From Paenibacillus sp. DCT19 (GTDB taxonomy: Bacteria; Bacillota; Bacilli; Paenibacillales; Paenibacillaceae), in assembly GCF_003268635.1 (NCBI RefSeq), contig NZ_CP029639.1, positions 3,917,501 to 3,981,500 of the forward strand: a stretch of DNA of 64,000 bases, read 5' to 3'. This document shows, one piece after another, positions 43,905 to 52,295 of the stretch; the stretch's first letter is position 1, and each line of letters opens with the position of its first letter. The translations under genes and the position numbers were made by a program. The notes beneath the pieces are model-generated. The model saw nothing but the letters and a program-made list of their open reading frames with translations, was not told where the DNA came from and searched no databases.

Positions 43905-45002
43905 TTAATTAATCTTCGTTGTAATCTGGAGGGGGGTATGAAGTACTCGCTGGATATCATGAATAGAGAACGACTGCTCCATATGAAAGACGCCGCTTGG
44001 AAGCTCTTCTCGATACATCTTTTCCGCCGTAGCTGCTGCAACCGCTGCCGTCACATCCGCTTCGCGCTGTCCAACAATAAACTGCTCGATTACAATAGGT
44101 TCTCCTTTCTTCCATCCTTTTGCGTCTACCTTAACAGCATACATCTCTTCACCGCCTGGAATCAGACCAAATGCCTTAACCGTAGCATTACGAATCCATG
44201 AAATACGTAACAAGCGAAATATCCCTACACGCTTCGCAACCGACATCGCTCTTGTAATCCAACGAGAGTCCAGACACAGCCGGGTAGAAACCGTTGGAAT
44301 CTGTAATGTACGTGCTACGACATGCTGATCGGAGAAGTTGAATCGATACGCTTTTCTGCGTCCAAGTTGCTCTCCAAAATCAATCCATCTGCCATCATCA
44401 AAGCTGGCTACCTCCGCATACTTTCCCTTCTGGGTAACCTGATATGTTGTATTCATCTGATCTACCGTCCACTCCACCGCGGCTTTTCCATGTTTTTCTC
44501 CAAGGCCTAACATCACCGTAATATCGACTTCCTCCGTCTCATCCATACCATCTACAGCTTCACGAACGAGTAGGTTGGTCACTCCTGGAGATAACCCAAC
44601 ACTTAACATCGCCGTCGCTTGTGTAGTTTGCATATGTTCATGTAATCGCTCCACCTGTGCCAAGAAATCGTATTTCGCTGTAATATCGATATAATCTGTT
44701 CCGGCCTCAGCACACGCTTCGACAAAACGAGTATCCATCTGATCCACACACATCACTACAAGCTTAACCGTAGATAACATCACTGGATCAATATGCTTTC
44801 TTACATCAAGCTGGAGCGGGAGCACACTTCCATTCGTAGATTGGCTGAATTCCTCAGCACGATTCAACCTCGGACCCACAGCCCACACTTTTCCAGGAAA
44901 CGTTTTCCCTAACTGAATACATATCATCTGACCAACCTGTCCATACCCACCTACTACCCAGATTTGATCCTTAACCGTTTCAACCTTAGATGCCTCTTGC
45001 AT
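43905..45002 (-). CDS. Saccharopine dehydrogenase-family NAD(P)-dependent enzyme
   Basis: A 365-residue protein from the preferred ATG, with GGTGGAGGG five bases upstream; the frame is open 16 codons further. The N-terminal Rossmann fold has WVVGGYGQVGQ, then VVMCVDQMDTRFVEACAEAGTDYIDIT and MLSVGLSPGVTNLL, all typical of the saccharopine dehydrogenase/carboxynorspermidine synthase superfamily. The gene overlaps the upstream methyltransferase gene by 17 bases, so both are co-translated. The reaction is unknown; members join or split amino acids through secondary amines, but many homologues are uncharacterised. Confidence 0.87.
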   Translation of the reverse strand: MQEASKVETVKDQIWVVGGYGQVGQMICIQLGKTFPGKVWAVGPRLNRAEEFSQSTNGSVLPLQLDVRKHIDPVMLSTVKLVVMCVDQMDTRFVEACAEAGTDYIDITAKYDFLAQVERLHEHMQTTQATAMLSVGLSPGVTNLLVREAVDGMDETEEVDITVMLGLGEKHGKAAVEWTVDQMNTTYQVTQKGKYAEVASFDDGRWIDFGEQLGRRKAYRFNFSDQHVVARTLQIPTVSTRLCLDSRWITRAMSVAKRVGIFRLLRISWIRNATVKAFGLIPGGEEMYAVKVDAKGWKKGEPIVIEQFIVGQREADVTAAVAAATAEKMYREELPSGVFHMEQSFSIHDIQRVLHTPLQITTKIN

Positions 45003-45699
45003 AATAACCCTCCACCCAGAAAGACCCAAAATAGCGTGTAATATCGGCAAACCCGCATTCCTTCAGCAACTGAACCATCACCTCAGATGATATAGGATCA
45101 GACTCTCGCCCCAAGGAATCAGCGAATCGCTCCCACTCGTCCACTGTTATTCCAACGTGAAGCATATGCTCTCGCCAAGCTTTCATTATCGTTGTATAGG
45201 CTGGTGAATGCAGGTCAGCATTAACGGCAGCAATAAGGAGTGGTGATTCAGGCTTGAGTTTAGCTGCAAGACTATGCAGCAACCGCTTTTTCGCTTCCAA
45301 GCCCTGAACAAAATGAAGCATTAACATACAGGTCGCGCCATCATACACCTCCTCTTCCGACATCGCTTCAACCGATGTCATACGAAGCTCTACTCTAGTT
45401 TCCAAATTCAATTCAGCGACCCGCTTTGCAGCAAGTTGAAGCATCGGTTCTGATAGATCTACACCTGTAAAAGACCATTCAGCATGACGACTTCCAAGCA
45501 ATGTCACCTCTTTCCCTCCGCCAGCCCCAACAACAAGCAATCTAGCGTTTGGTTGATTGATTAGCGATGAAGCAAGTAACCGTTCCATTAGATCATGCAT
45601 GTGTGCATAGCCTGGAATTTTCATCGCTATCGATTGTTCGTAACGGTTCTCGTCCGCTGTATCCCAGCTCATTCGTTGTGGATCATCTTTTTCTCTCAT
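44986..45699 (-). CDS. Class I SAM-dependent methyltransferase
   Basis: A 237-residue methyltransferase from the preferred ATG. The SAM-binding motif is LLVVGAGGGKEVTLLG, motif II FTGVDLSEPMLQLAAKRV, and a YDGATCMLMLHFVQGLEAKKRLLHSL segment follows motif III. The N-terminal YEQSIAMKIPGYAHMHDLMERLL resembles the CmoA-like and related small-molecule methyltransferases. It overlaps the saccharopine-dehydrogenase-like gene and is divergent from a LuxR-type regulator, so the three probably form one regulated unit. Substrate unknown. Confidence 0.88.
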   Translation of the reverse strand: MREKDDPQRMSWDTADENRYEQSIAMKIPGYAHMHDLMERLLASSLINQPNARLLVVGAGGGKEVTLLGSRHAEWSFTGVDLSEPMLQLAAKRVAELNLETRVELRMTSVEAMSEEEVYDGATCMLMLHFVQGLEAKKRLLHSLAAKLKPESPLLIAAVNADLHSPAYTTIMKAWREHMLHVGITVDEWERFADSLGRESDPISSEVMVQLLKECGFADITRYFGSFWVEGYYARGI

Positions 45700-45916
45700 A
45701 TGTGCTTCCACTCCTTGTTGTAAATTTATAAATTAACAAACGAAGAACATCACTGCATTCGCCACAGCCTACTGACAATGCGTGTTTAGGAGAAACGCAT
45801 GCTTTTGAAGTAGCCTCTCATCTGAGGAGCCTTAGGTTCGCTTCATCACATTGTGAGTCTGTCGTCTTCGTTCCCGTGTTAAATATGGCGTTAACTGATA
45901 TACTTTTATTATAGAA

Positions 45917-45953
45917 GCGTGATCCACGCACTCCTATCCCAGAACATTGGGAT
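45917..45953. promoter_or_regulatory. Palindromes in the methyltransferase/LuxR intergenic region
   Basis: GCGTG-ATC-CACGC (45917-45929) and ATCCCA-GAACAT-TGGGAT (45936-45953) are inverted repeats 25 to 60 bases upstream of the LuxR-type start. Either may be the regulator's own site. Confidence 0.45.
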
Positions 45954-45977
45954 TCTTAGGGGAAAGGAGCAACAAGA

Positions 45978-47099
45978 ATGAACATACATACTGGACGCGC
46001 AGAGCAATCCATCACCTATCTTGAAAAAGAATCCTGGACCTCTCGCACTTACCGCGAGGCTGCTCTCCAACATATTAAAACTCGGATCCCTTATGATGCA
46101 TACTGCTTCACAACGGTTGATCCTTATACCCTTCTCTCAACAGGTGCCGTGACGGAAGATGGTATCGAGGCCATACATGATCGTCTTTTCTTGAATGAAT
46201 ATACAGAGGAAGACCTCCATAAATATGCGGACATGATTCGTTTAGGTAAGCATACTGCCAGTCTTCGCGCTGCTTTAGATGAAACAACGGAACGAAGCGC
46301 ACGCTACGAAACGATTCTGAAACCGGCGGGATTCAGTGATGAGCTACGTGCTGTTTTAATTTGTGATGGTGCTTGCTGGGGATACCTAACCTTATATCGT
46401 AGGACGGAAACTGCTCCATTTACGGAAGAAGAACGAGTACTTTTGCAAGAATGGACAGCCTCTCTTGCACGAATGCTTCGTAAGACTCAGCAGAGCCTTA
46501 TGGATGAGATCCTAAGCGGGAGCCCTCAAGAACCGGGGATTATGGTAGTATCAGATGCATTTCAATTGTTGTCACTTAATGATGCTGCCGAACATTGGCT
46601 TACACAATTACGTGTATTGGAGCAATTAGAGGATGATGTGATCCCCCGTCCAGTCCGCGCTGTCAGTTCTCATTTACTAAGTCGACTGCTTCGTCAATCT
46701 AGTCCCAATCCGAATTCTGAACCTAGTGCAGTCTACACCTCGCAGTCCAAGGTCTGTATCCAACTGTTGGATGGTCGGTATCTTGTACTCCATGCTAGTC
46801 GTATGCACACACTAGACGGCTCTGGACAGATTGCTATTCGGTTGGAACAAGCGATGCCGCAGGATTTACTCCCCCTACTCGCGGACAGTCACGGATTATC
46901 TCATCGCGAACGAGAGCTGCTCGGCTATGTTCTTCGCAGTTATTCCTCCAAAGAAATTGCTGCAGCGATGGTCATCTCGGCGTATACCGTACAGGATCAT
47001 CTAAAATCTATCTTTGCGAAAACAGGGGTCTATTCACGACGTGAGCTAATCTGGTTTTTCGTTTCCCGTTTTCATCTGAGCGATGATCAAATAAATTAA
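45978..47099 (+). CDS. LuxR-type regulator with GAF-like sensor
   Basis: A 373-residue regulator. Residues 20-170 look like a GAF domain (IPYDAYCFTTVDPYTLLSTG, WGYLTLYRRTETAPFTEEERVLLQEW). A PAS-like middle (about 190-300) follows. The C-terminal LuxR/GerE helix-turn-helix spans about 310-365 (LSHRERELLGYVLRSYSSKEIAAAMVIS, then YTVQDHLKSIFAKTGVYSRREL). No receiver domain is present. It is divergent from the methyltransferase and saccharopine-dehydrogenase-like genes, its most likely targets. AAAGGAG precedes the ATG. Signal unknown. Confidence 0.88.
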   Translation: MNIHTGRAEQSITYLEKESWTSRTYREAALQHIKTRIPYDAYCFTTVDPYTLLSTGAVTEDGIEAIHDRLFLNEYTEEDLHKYADMIRLGKHTASLRAALDETTERSARYETILKPAGFSDELRAVLICDGACWGYLTLYRRTETAPFTEEERVLLQEWTASLARMLRKTQQSLMDEILSGSPQEPGIMVVSDAFQLLSLNDAAEHWLTQLRVLEQLEDDVIPRPVRAVSSHLLSRLLRQSSPNPNSEPSAVYTSQSKVCIQLLDGRYLVLHASRMHTLDGSGQIAIRLEQAMPQDLLPLLADSHGLSHRERELLGYVLRSYSSKEIAAAMVISAYTVQDHLKSIFAKTGVYSRRELIWFFVSRFHLSDDQIN

Positions 47100-47105
47100 A
47101 ATAAG

Positions 47106-47142
47106 AAGAAGCCTACTCCGCTCTTGGAATAGGCTTCTTTCT
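47106..47142. terminator. Bidirectional terminator between luxR-type gene and yidC
   Basis: AAGAAGCCTA (47106-47115) and TAGGCTTCTT (47130-47139) form a perfect 10-bp stem, extended by CC/GG inside. A T-rich end is present on both strands. Confidence 0.85.
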
Positions 47143-47172
47143 AGTCACGCATTGGGCTTCATGCCCCATCAT

Positions 47173-48066
47173 TTATGATTTTGCTGGTTTCGCGGGTTTA
47201 ACGGTTTTGGTCGCTTTCCCCTTTTTGTTATGAACGTTCTTCACCGAAGCAACGGGTGCCTCCTGCGGATGTTCAACTGGATACAGCTTGCGGAACAATA
47301 ACGTTTGTAATACCAAGAACGAACCACCGACCGTCCAATACAGCGGCATTGCAGCAGGTGCTGATAAGGAGAAGAACGCCATCATCACCGGCGAGAGGTA
47401 ACCCATAATAGCGAACTGCTTACGCTGTTCAGGTGCCATATTGGCTTGAGATACCTTCGCTTGAATGAGATAAATGACCGCCACAACAACTGCAAGTACA
47501 TAGTCTGGTGCACCAAGCTTAAACCACAAGAAGGAATGTGACGACAGTTCCGGCGTGAGCCGAATTGCCGTGTATATCCCTGACAGAATCGGCAACTGGA
47601 TCAGAAGTGGCAGACAGCCAATATTCAGTGGATTGAACTTATGCTTCTTGTATAACTCCATCGTCTCCTGAGATAACTTCTGACGATCCGCCGCATCATT
47701 CTTGCCCTCATACTTCTTCTTAATCGCATCAAGCTCTGGCTTCATGGCGTTCATGATAACACGTGTGCCTTGTTGAGACTTCGCTTGACGCATCATCAGA
47801 GGCAATAAGGCTAATCGAATGATTAGTGTAATCGCGATAATGGCAACTCCGTAGCTCCCATTAAAGACCGTTGCGATGTGTTGAATCAGGTAAGACAGCG
47901 GGAACACGATATAGTGATTAAAAAATCCCGGTGTCGATGAATTAATCTCCGATACATTGTTGCTACATCCGGCCAATAACATGACTGCGAACAAAATCGC
48001 AATCAGCCCATACGTCCGTCCCTTGCCCGATGTAAAAGTGAATCCCTTGTTTGATTGTTGATCCAT
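47173..48066 (-). CDS. yidC: YidC/Oxa1-family membrane protein insertase
   Basis: A 297-residue lipoprotein insertase. The lipobox LLAGC is at residues 30-34. The Oxa1 core has five hydrophobic segments with the hydrophilic-groove arginine in ITLIIRLALLPLMMRQAKSQ, the cytoplasmic hairpin KPELDAIKKKYEGK, and NPLNIGCLPLLIQLPILSGIY. A basic tail ends the protein. The lipobox, length and lack of an rnpA/rpmH neighbour suggest the second, conditionally expressed YidC (YqjG/YidC2-like) rather than SpoIIIJ. Its ribosome binding site (AGGAGG, 48073-48078) is partly buried in a hairpin, and a leader frame overlaps the gene start by 64 bases. Confidence 0.93.
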   Translation of the reverse strand: MDQQSNKGFTFTSGKGRTYGLIAILFAVMLLAGCSNNVSEINSSTPGFFNHYIVFPLSYLIQHIATVFNGSYGVAIIAITLIIRLALLPLMMRQAKSQQGTRVIMNAMKPELDAIKKKYEGKNDAADRQKLSQETMELYKKHKFNPLNIGCLPLLIQLPILSGIYTAIRLTPELSSHSFLWFKLGAPDYVLAVVVAVIYLIQAKVSQANMAPEQRKQFAIMGYLSPVMMAFFSLSAPAAMPLYWTVGGSFLVLQTLLFRKLYPVEHPQEAPVASVKNVHNKKGKATKTVKPAKPAKS

Positions 48067-48353
48067 ATATATCCTCCTCGTTGATTTGTACGACGTTCAA
48101 TCAACGAGGACATACAATCTGGTTCATCTTCATCTGGCGCTTCTCTTCGTCTGACCATGCGACTTAGATCTTCTGTTCTGTATTGACTATGCAGAGAAAG
48201 TGCTGGAAGAATGGGATCTAGTCCGCCACCAGCTCGATCTTCGATCCAATACTCGGTCATGCCACAGTGTAAATGTGCAATATATGCATAACTTACTGTG
48301 AAAATAAGCCCGATGGAGAAAATGTAAGGTAAAAACTCATGTAATTCAAACAA
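48003..48353 (-). CDS. Putative MifM-like arrest-peptide leader of yidC
   Basis: A frame of about 116 residues from TTG (48353) with an ideal AAGGGGGTGA ribosome binding site; an in-frame GTG at 48362 overlaps that site. There is one transmembrane segment near the N-terminus (FLPYIFSIGLIFTVSYAYIA). A hydrophilic stretch follows, then a basic patch RMVRRREAP and the acidic DEDEPD (48117-48134). The acidic codons end seven bases before the 5' arm of the hairpin that hides the yidC ribosome binding site. Translation past it runs through the hairpin and 64 bases into yidC in another frame. The layout matches Bacillus MifM, whose stalling at an acidic stretch exposes the ribosome site of yidC2. 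Stalling itself is inference. Confidence 0.6.
   Translation of the reverse strand: MFELHEFLPYIFSIGLIFTVSYAYIAHLHCGMTEYWIEDRAGGGLDPILPALSLHSQYRTEDLSRMVRRREAPDEDEPDCMSSLIERRTNQRGGYIWINNQTRDSLLHRARDGRMG
48073..48110 (-). promoter_or_regulatory. Hairpin sequestering the yidC ribosome binding site
   Basis: TCCTCGTTGATT and AATCAACGAGGA form a perfect 12-bp stem with a 12-base loop (arms 48099-48110 and 48075-48086). Four of the six AGGAGG bases (48075-48078) are in the 3' arm. A ribosome paused on the leader's acidic codons would cover the 5' arm and free the yidC site. Confidence 0.8.
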
Positions 48354-48385
48354 GGGATTCACCCCCTTTATAAGTTTATTTTTAT

Positions 48386-48394
48386 ATTATAACA
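48386..48394 (-). promoter_or_regulatory. Extended -10 promoter of the leader-yidC transcript
   Basis: TGTTATAAT on the minus strand is a perfect extended -10 (TGN-TATAAT). The predicted start is about 26 bases before the leader TTG codon. No good -35 is seen, as usual for extended -10 promoters. Confidence 0.6.
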
Positions 48395-48445
48395 CTTACA
48401 TATTGAATTTGCATGTACTGGATCGGAAATAACTATTGCCTTATT

Positions 48446-50068
48446 TTACTGCTTCCGAAGCTCTGCTAATTCACGTGAAGCGATGGTTATTGATACGTTA
48501 AAAGAAGACCACGAGCGGTCGTTCCCTTCTAATAAATACTGTGATTGGTTCAACAGCAGCAGCTCGTGAAGTTCCGGATAACTCTCATCGGCAAACTGCT
48601 TCAATTGTGGCACCGCATCTGCCGATAGATTAGCCAAATAATCTGCATCGATCTGACCTGATTGGTGATAACGCTCGATGTTACGTTCTGCAATCTGGTT
48701 ATCCATCCCGACATAGTTCATCATCACGTACGCTGTGAGTCCCAGTATGATATAACAACGGATTAACGGGATGGTTGTGTACCGAATGCGTAAGCCCGCG
48801 ATCAACAACAGTAGTGCGAGGAAGATCATAAACGCATGCACAAGGAATCGGATATACGTATACCCATACGCCTCTTCATAGAGACTAAGACGCATGAAGG
48901 CCGAATATAGCATGACAGCAGAACACAGTATCAGCAATGTGAGCAATATCTGATGCACGATCGTGCTTATTTTGCCGCCTGTACGTGTAAATTGCAGTGC
49001 AATAATGAGAATGAAGAAGTTAATACCTGTCACCAGAACCAGCTCAACAAATCCACTTCTGGCATACTCCGCATAAGATAAGTCGGAAGGAAGATTACCT
49101 ACACCTGCTCCGAAGAGGTAAGAGAATTGAACAAAGACAAATAAGAGATACACACAGTTAATGACAAGTAGTATGGTTCCAATAATGATTGGATCTAGTC
49201 GCAACGGTTCAACGATATGAGGTTTTGAAAGATTCGAATGTGGTGTTGTTTCTTCATTGGATGTATTCACTATCACAGAATCTGTAGTCTCTCCAACCTT
49301 TTCATCACGCTGCGCGAGCGGAAGTGCTACAGACTGATTTTTCCAATGAGCGTTCTCCCGCCTCTCCGACTCATACACCATCGGCTGTACAAACCCCCAT
49401 ACGTAACTGAAAAAGAACACACTTGCAATAATGATCCAGATAATCCTCGGTAGACCAGGTGCTAACGTTAACTGATTCAGCCATGTTGGAATTCCGGATA
49501 AGTATTGATTAAAGATTCCATCGGCAGAGGTTAGCAACCCCACTACCACGATCAGGATGGGCAGCGATACGATTAGACCAATGAATACTTTGGTAACCAC
49601 AACTTTCTGCTTGCTAGCCAGCTTGCGTCCACCTTTTTTCATCAGAGTTCTTCCGATGGTCGGCCAATGTCGTATAGACTGAGGCAGCAGATGATCCACA
49701 GCTAAGCCTATCAAACTAATCTTCCACCATTTTGTCTGCTTCCGGCCAATCAGATAAGCCATATGTAAGATGATTAATCCCGGCACAGCCAGGAAATTGA
49801 GCGCATGAAACAGTTCGTTATCGAATAACGCAAATGTCAGGGATAACAGCAGCACTACACTGGCGATGAACAGATCTATCCAACCGAATACTCTTACACG
49901 ATCCCTCGCAAATACATAAATATAGCCATAGAAAAGCACAACGAACAGTGGATAGGATACGCCTACCCCTTTGTCAAAGAATAGATACTGATGCACAACA
50001 GCCAGCAAGAGCGCAGAACATAGCGTAATTAACGCACGATTGGGTGAATCCAATATTTTCTTAATCAT
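48446..50068 (-). CDS. Polytopic membrane protein, DUF4153/DUF4173-like
   Basis: A protein of about 540 residues with a dozen or so hydrophobic segments. A hydrophilic cytoplasmic stretch lies around residues 240-290 (QRDEKVGETTDSVIV). The C-terminal soluble tail (ADYLANLSADAVPQLKQFADESYPEL) is typical of DUF4153/DUF4173 membrane proteins, which have no established function. The ATG at 50068 is chosen because GGAGGT lies seven bases upstream; the alternative ATG at 50083 overlaps that site. It precedes the leader-yidC unit on the same strand but has its own spacing. Confidence 0.82.
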   Translation of the reverse strand: MIKKILDSPNRALITLCSALLLAVVHQYLFFDKGVGVSYPLFVVLFYGYIYVFARDRVRVFGWIDLFIASVVLLLSLTFALFDNELFHALNFLAVPGLIILHMAYLIGRKQTKWWKISLIGLAVDHLLPQSIRHWPTIGRTLMKKGGRKLASKQKVVVTKVFIGLIVSLPILIVVVGLLTSADGIFNQYLSGIPTWLNQLTLAPGLPRIIWIIIASVFFFSYVWGFVQPMVYESERRENAHWKNQSVALPLAQRDEKVGETTDSVIVNTSNEETTPHSNLSKPHIVEPLRLDPIIIGTILLVINCVYLLFVFVQFSYLFGAGVGNLPSDLSYAEYARSGFVELVLVTGINFFILIIALQFTRTGGKISTIVHQILLTLLILCSAVMLYSAFMRLSLYEEAYGYTYIRFLVHAFMIFLALLLLIAGLRIRYTTIPLIRCYIILGLTAYVMMNYVGMDNQIAERNIERYHQSGQIDADYLANLSADAVPQLKQFADESYPELHELLLLNQSQYLLEGNDRSWSSFNVSITIASRELAELRKQ

Positions 50069-50179
50069 GGGAATAACCTCCATTAAACTTTCTACATTTC
50101 ATTCTAGATGATAAAATAAGAAGATAAATAGAAATATGGAATCGGAAAAGTTCTTATTTTAAGGAGGGAATGAATTACG

Positions 50180-51994
50180 TTGAAGTTACATCAGCAATAT
50201 CTGCTCTTACATAAACAATTTGGACACCTGTCTGAACATGAAGTCACCCTCGCAGAACTCGGAGAATTGCTTGATTGCACACACCGAAACACATTAACCA
50301 TTGTCAAAAAAATGATTGGACTCCACTGGATCAATTGGGTGTCTCAGCGTGGACGTGGGCGAAGATCCACACTAACCTTGCTCGTCCCGGCTGAGAAAAT
50401 TGCGGCAGAATACATGATGCAAGCAATGAACCGTCGTGAACTCCAGCAAGCGGCAGAGCACATTGGTGCATTCTCCAGCTCTGTCACAATGCAGCATCAT
50501 CTAAATCAATGGTTACTAGGTTATTCCGGACATCATACCGAAGAAGGAATCCATAACGAAAGAATCGACACCTTGCGACTGCCCATTAGACAGCAAATCC
50601 ACGCTCTTGACCCTATGTATATTAATCTGTTAGCTGAATCTTTCATTACTAGCCATGTATTTGATGGATTGGTTCAACGCAATGAAATGGGAGAGATTCA
50701 ACCTTGTTTAGCGCACACTTGGGATGTAAGCGAGGATCGTACAACTTGGATTTTTTATTTGCGTAAAGGCGTGAGCTTCCATGACGGTCAATATCTCACT
50801 GCTGAGGATGTGGTCTATACATTCGAGAGATTACAGTCTACGAAGCGGAGGAATTTATACAAGGATGTGAGCAAACACATCTTGTCGATTGAGGCATGGG
50901 ACTCGTTAACAGTATGTTTCCGGCTTATCAAACCACATGAGATGTTTATCGATTTTCTCACAACCAGTCGGGCATCCATTGTATCCCCACGTCTACATCC
51001 TATGTCCGATCAAGCTGATCAGGCGGAATTAAGGGAACCTTATCCTCCATTGAAACCTGTGGGAACCGGCCCCTTCAAGGTTAGTGTGTGGGACGAGCAT
51101 TTATGCAGACTGGACGCACATCCGGCTTATTTTCAAGGTAGAGCTCAATTAGATCGTGTTGAGATTCTGCAGATTCCATGGAGCGCACCTGTGGATTGGA
51201 GTGATCATACGGCTATGGAATCACCCTTCTTCCATCTTGTCCATAACCCGCTAACCTCTACAGGAGCAGACTGGAGCCAGATTAGCGCTGGTGTGACGGT
51301 GCGGAAATTAATTACCTGTAATACGCAAAAAGTCGAACCGCTCAGCGATCCGACGATAAGAGCTCACGTGCAAGCATGTGTTGCAAGCGAGAGTAATTCA
51401 TATTTCAAAGAAGGCACTGTCGCAACCTCTTCGCATGAGTTAAAGAACGGATTAACCAATCGAGAGCATACTAATGACTCACAAGATAGAGTTGAGCCCA
51501 TCAAGCCAAAAACGCTCCAGATCGCAACCATTGCTCAGTATCGTGAAGATGCGGCTCGCTTAGCGAATGCTCTGGAGCGTCACGGATATACCTGTACGAT
51601 TCGCACCGGAACGATGGAACAATTCAAAGGGGATTTGCGGCTCCAATCCGATCTCATTCTGTTCTCTCTGATCCGGGATCGAGATGTGGAGTTGCGCAGA
51701 TATGACCTCTACATCACTTTATCCGAACATCTGGATGAACGAAGCAAGGAAACGGTGCGGAATATGCTGTCCCACGTGATTTCTTCCAGACAGCCATCAG
51801 ATCGAACGTTAGGCTTAGATCAGATCGAACAGTTCTTACAGGAGCAGTCTCTCCTCATGCATTTAACCGAAAAACCGATAGAAACAGCCTATCTACCATC
51901 CGTTCGCGGTGTATCCTTCAATAGCCAAGGCTGGGTGGATCTCCGTCACATTTGGTTTCCTACAAGTTTAGATGAAGTTACAGTAAAGTCATAA
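50180..51994 (+). CDS. SgrR-type regulator: HTH fused to solute-binding domain
   Basis: A 604-residue protein. The N-terminal SgrR-like winged helix (1-110; LSEHEVTLAELGELLDCTHRNTLTIVKKMIGLHWINWVSQRGRGRRS) is followed by a family 5 (oligopeptide-type) solute-binding domain: LAESFITSHVFDGLVQRN, LAHTWDVSEDRTTWIFYLRKGVSFHDGQ, LTAEDVVYTFERL. There is no signal peptide, so the binding domain senses a cytoplasmic ligand. A stretch around 415-455 is polar and probably a linker. The start is TTG, with AAGGAGG a rather long 12 bases upstream. It is divergent from the DUF4173-like gene. The ligand is unknown. Confidence 0.87.
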   Translation: MKLHQQYLLLHKQFGHLSEHEVTLAELGELLDCTHRNTLTIVKKMIGLHWINWVSQRGRGRRSTLTLLVPAEKIAAEYMMQAMNRRELQQAAEHIGAFSSSVTMQHHLNQWLLGYSGHHTEEGIHNERIDTLRLPIRQQIHALDPMYINLLAESFITSHVFDGLVQRNEMGEIQPCLAHTWDVSEDRTTWIFYLRKGVSFHDGQYLTAEDVVYTFERLQSTKRRNLYKDVSKHILSIEAWDSLTVCFRLIKPHEMFIDFLTTSRASIVSPRLHPMSDQADQAELREPYPPLKPVGTGPFKVSVWDEHLCRLDAHPAYFQGRAQLDRVEILQIPWSAPVDWSDHTAMESPFFHLVHNPLTSTGADWSQISAGVTVRKLITCNTQKVEPLSDPTIRAHVQACVASESNSYFKEGTVATSSHELKNGLTNREHTNDSQDRVEPIKPKTLQIATIAQYREDAARLANALERHGYTCTIRTGTMEQFKGDLRLQSDLILFSLIRDRDVELRRYDLYITLSEHLDERSKETVRNMLSHVISSRQPSDRTLGLDQIEQFLQEQSLLMHLTEKPIETAYLPSVRGVSFNSQGWVDLRHIWFPTSLDEVTVKS

Positions 51995-52295
51995 CGGCGT
52001 TAACGGTTTAGCCACTCTATTTGACGGAACACAGAGCATCTATAGCAAATTGGTTTCAGCCTTGCGAATCAGCAATTTTCTCTGTATTCCAAAAATATCA
52101 CGATAATGGTTACTATAATTATGTGATCAGATTCATCTCAGATGCCAGGGATCCTTTTGACCCCATCTTTTATGTTAAAATAATCAATGTGTCTGTGGTC
52201 GTGATTTTGCATCAGCAGCAACACAGAGACACGATTAACAACTAATCGCTAACTACTAATTACATATGTTATGGATTACAAGGAGGCTAACGTCC
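51995..52295. other. Intergenic region without a clear gene
   Basis: A 300-base AT-rich gap. The only structure is a weak inverted pair, GTGTCTGTG against CACAGAGACAC (about 52190-52235), perhaps a terminator for the SgrR-type gene although no T-run follows. Confidence 0.4.

Noticed and set aside
43905..45699. Possible opine-metallophore (staphylopine-like) pair
   Set aside because: The methyltransferase has ordinary class I motifs and does not look like a nicotianamine-synthase-like CntL. No metal ABC transporter or racemase gene is nearby.
45780..45880. Possible second copy of the 167-bp repeat
   Set aside because: Only a loosely similar mix of inverted pairs; the end sequences do not match.
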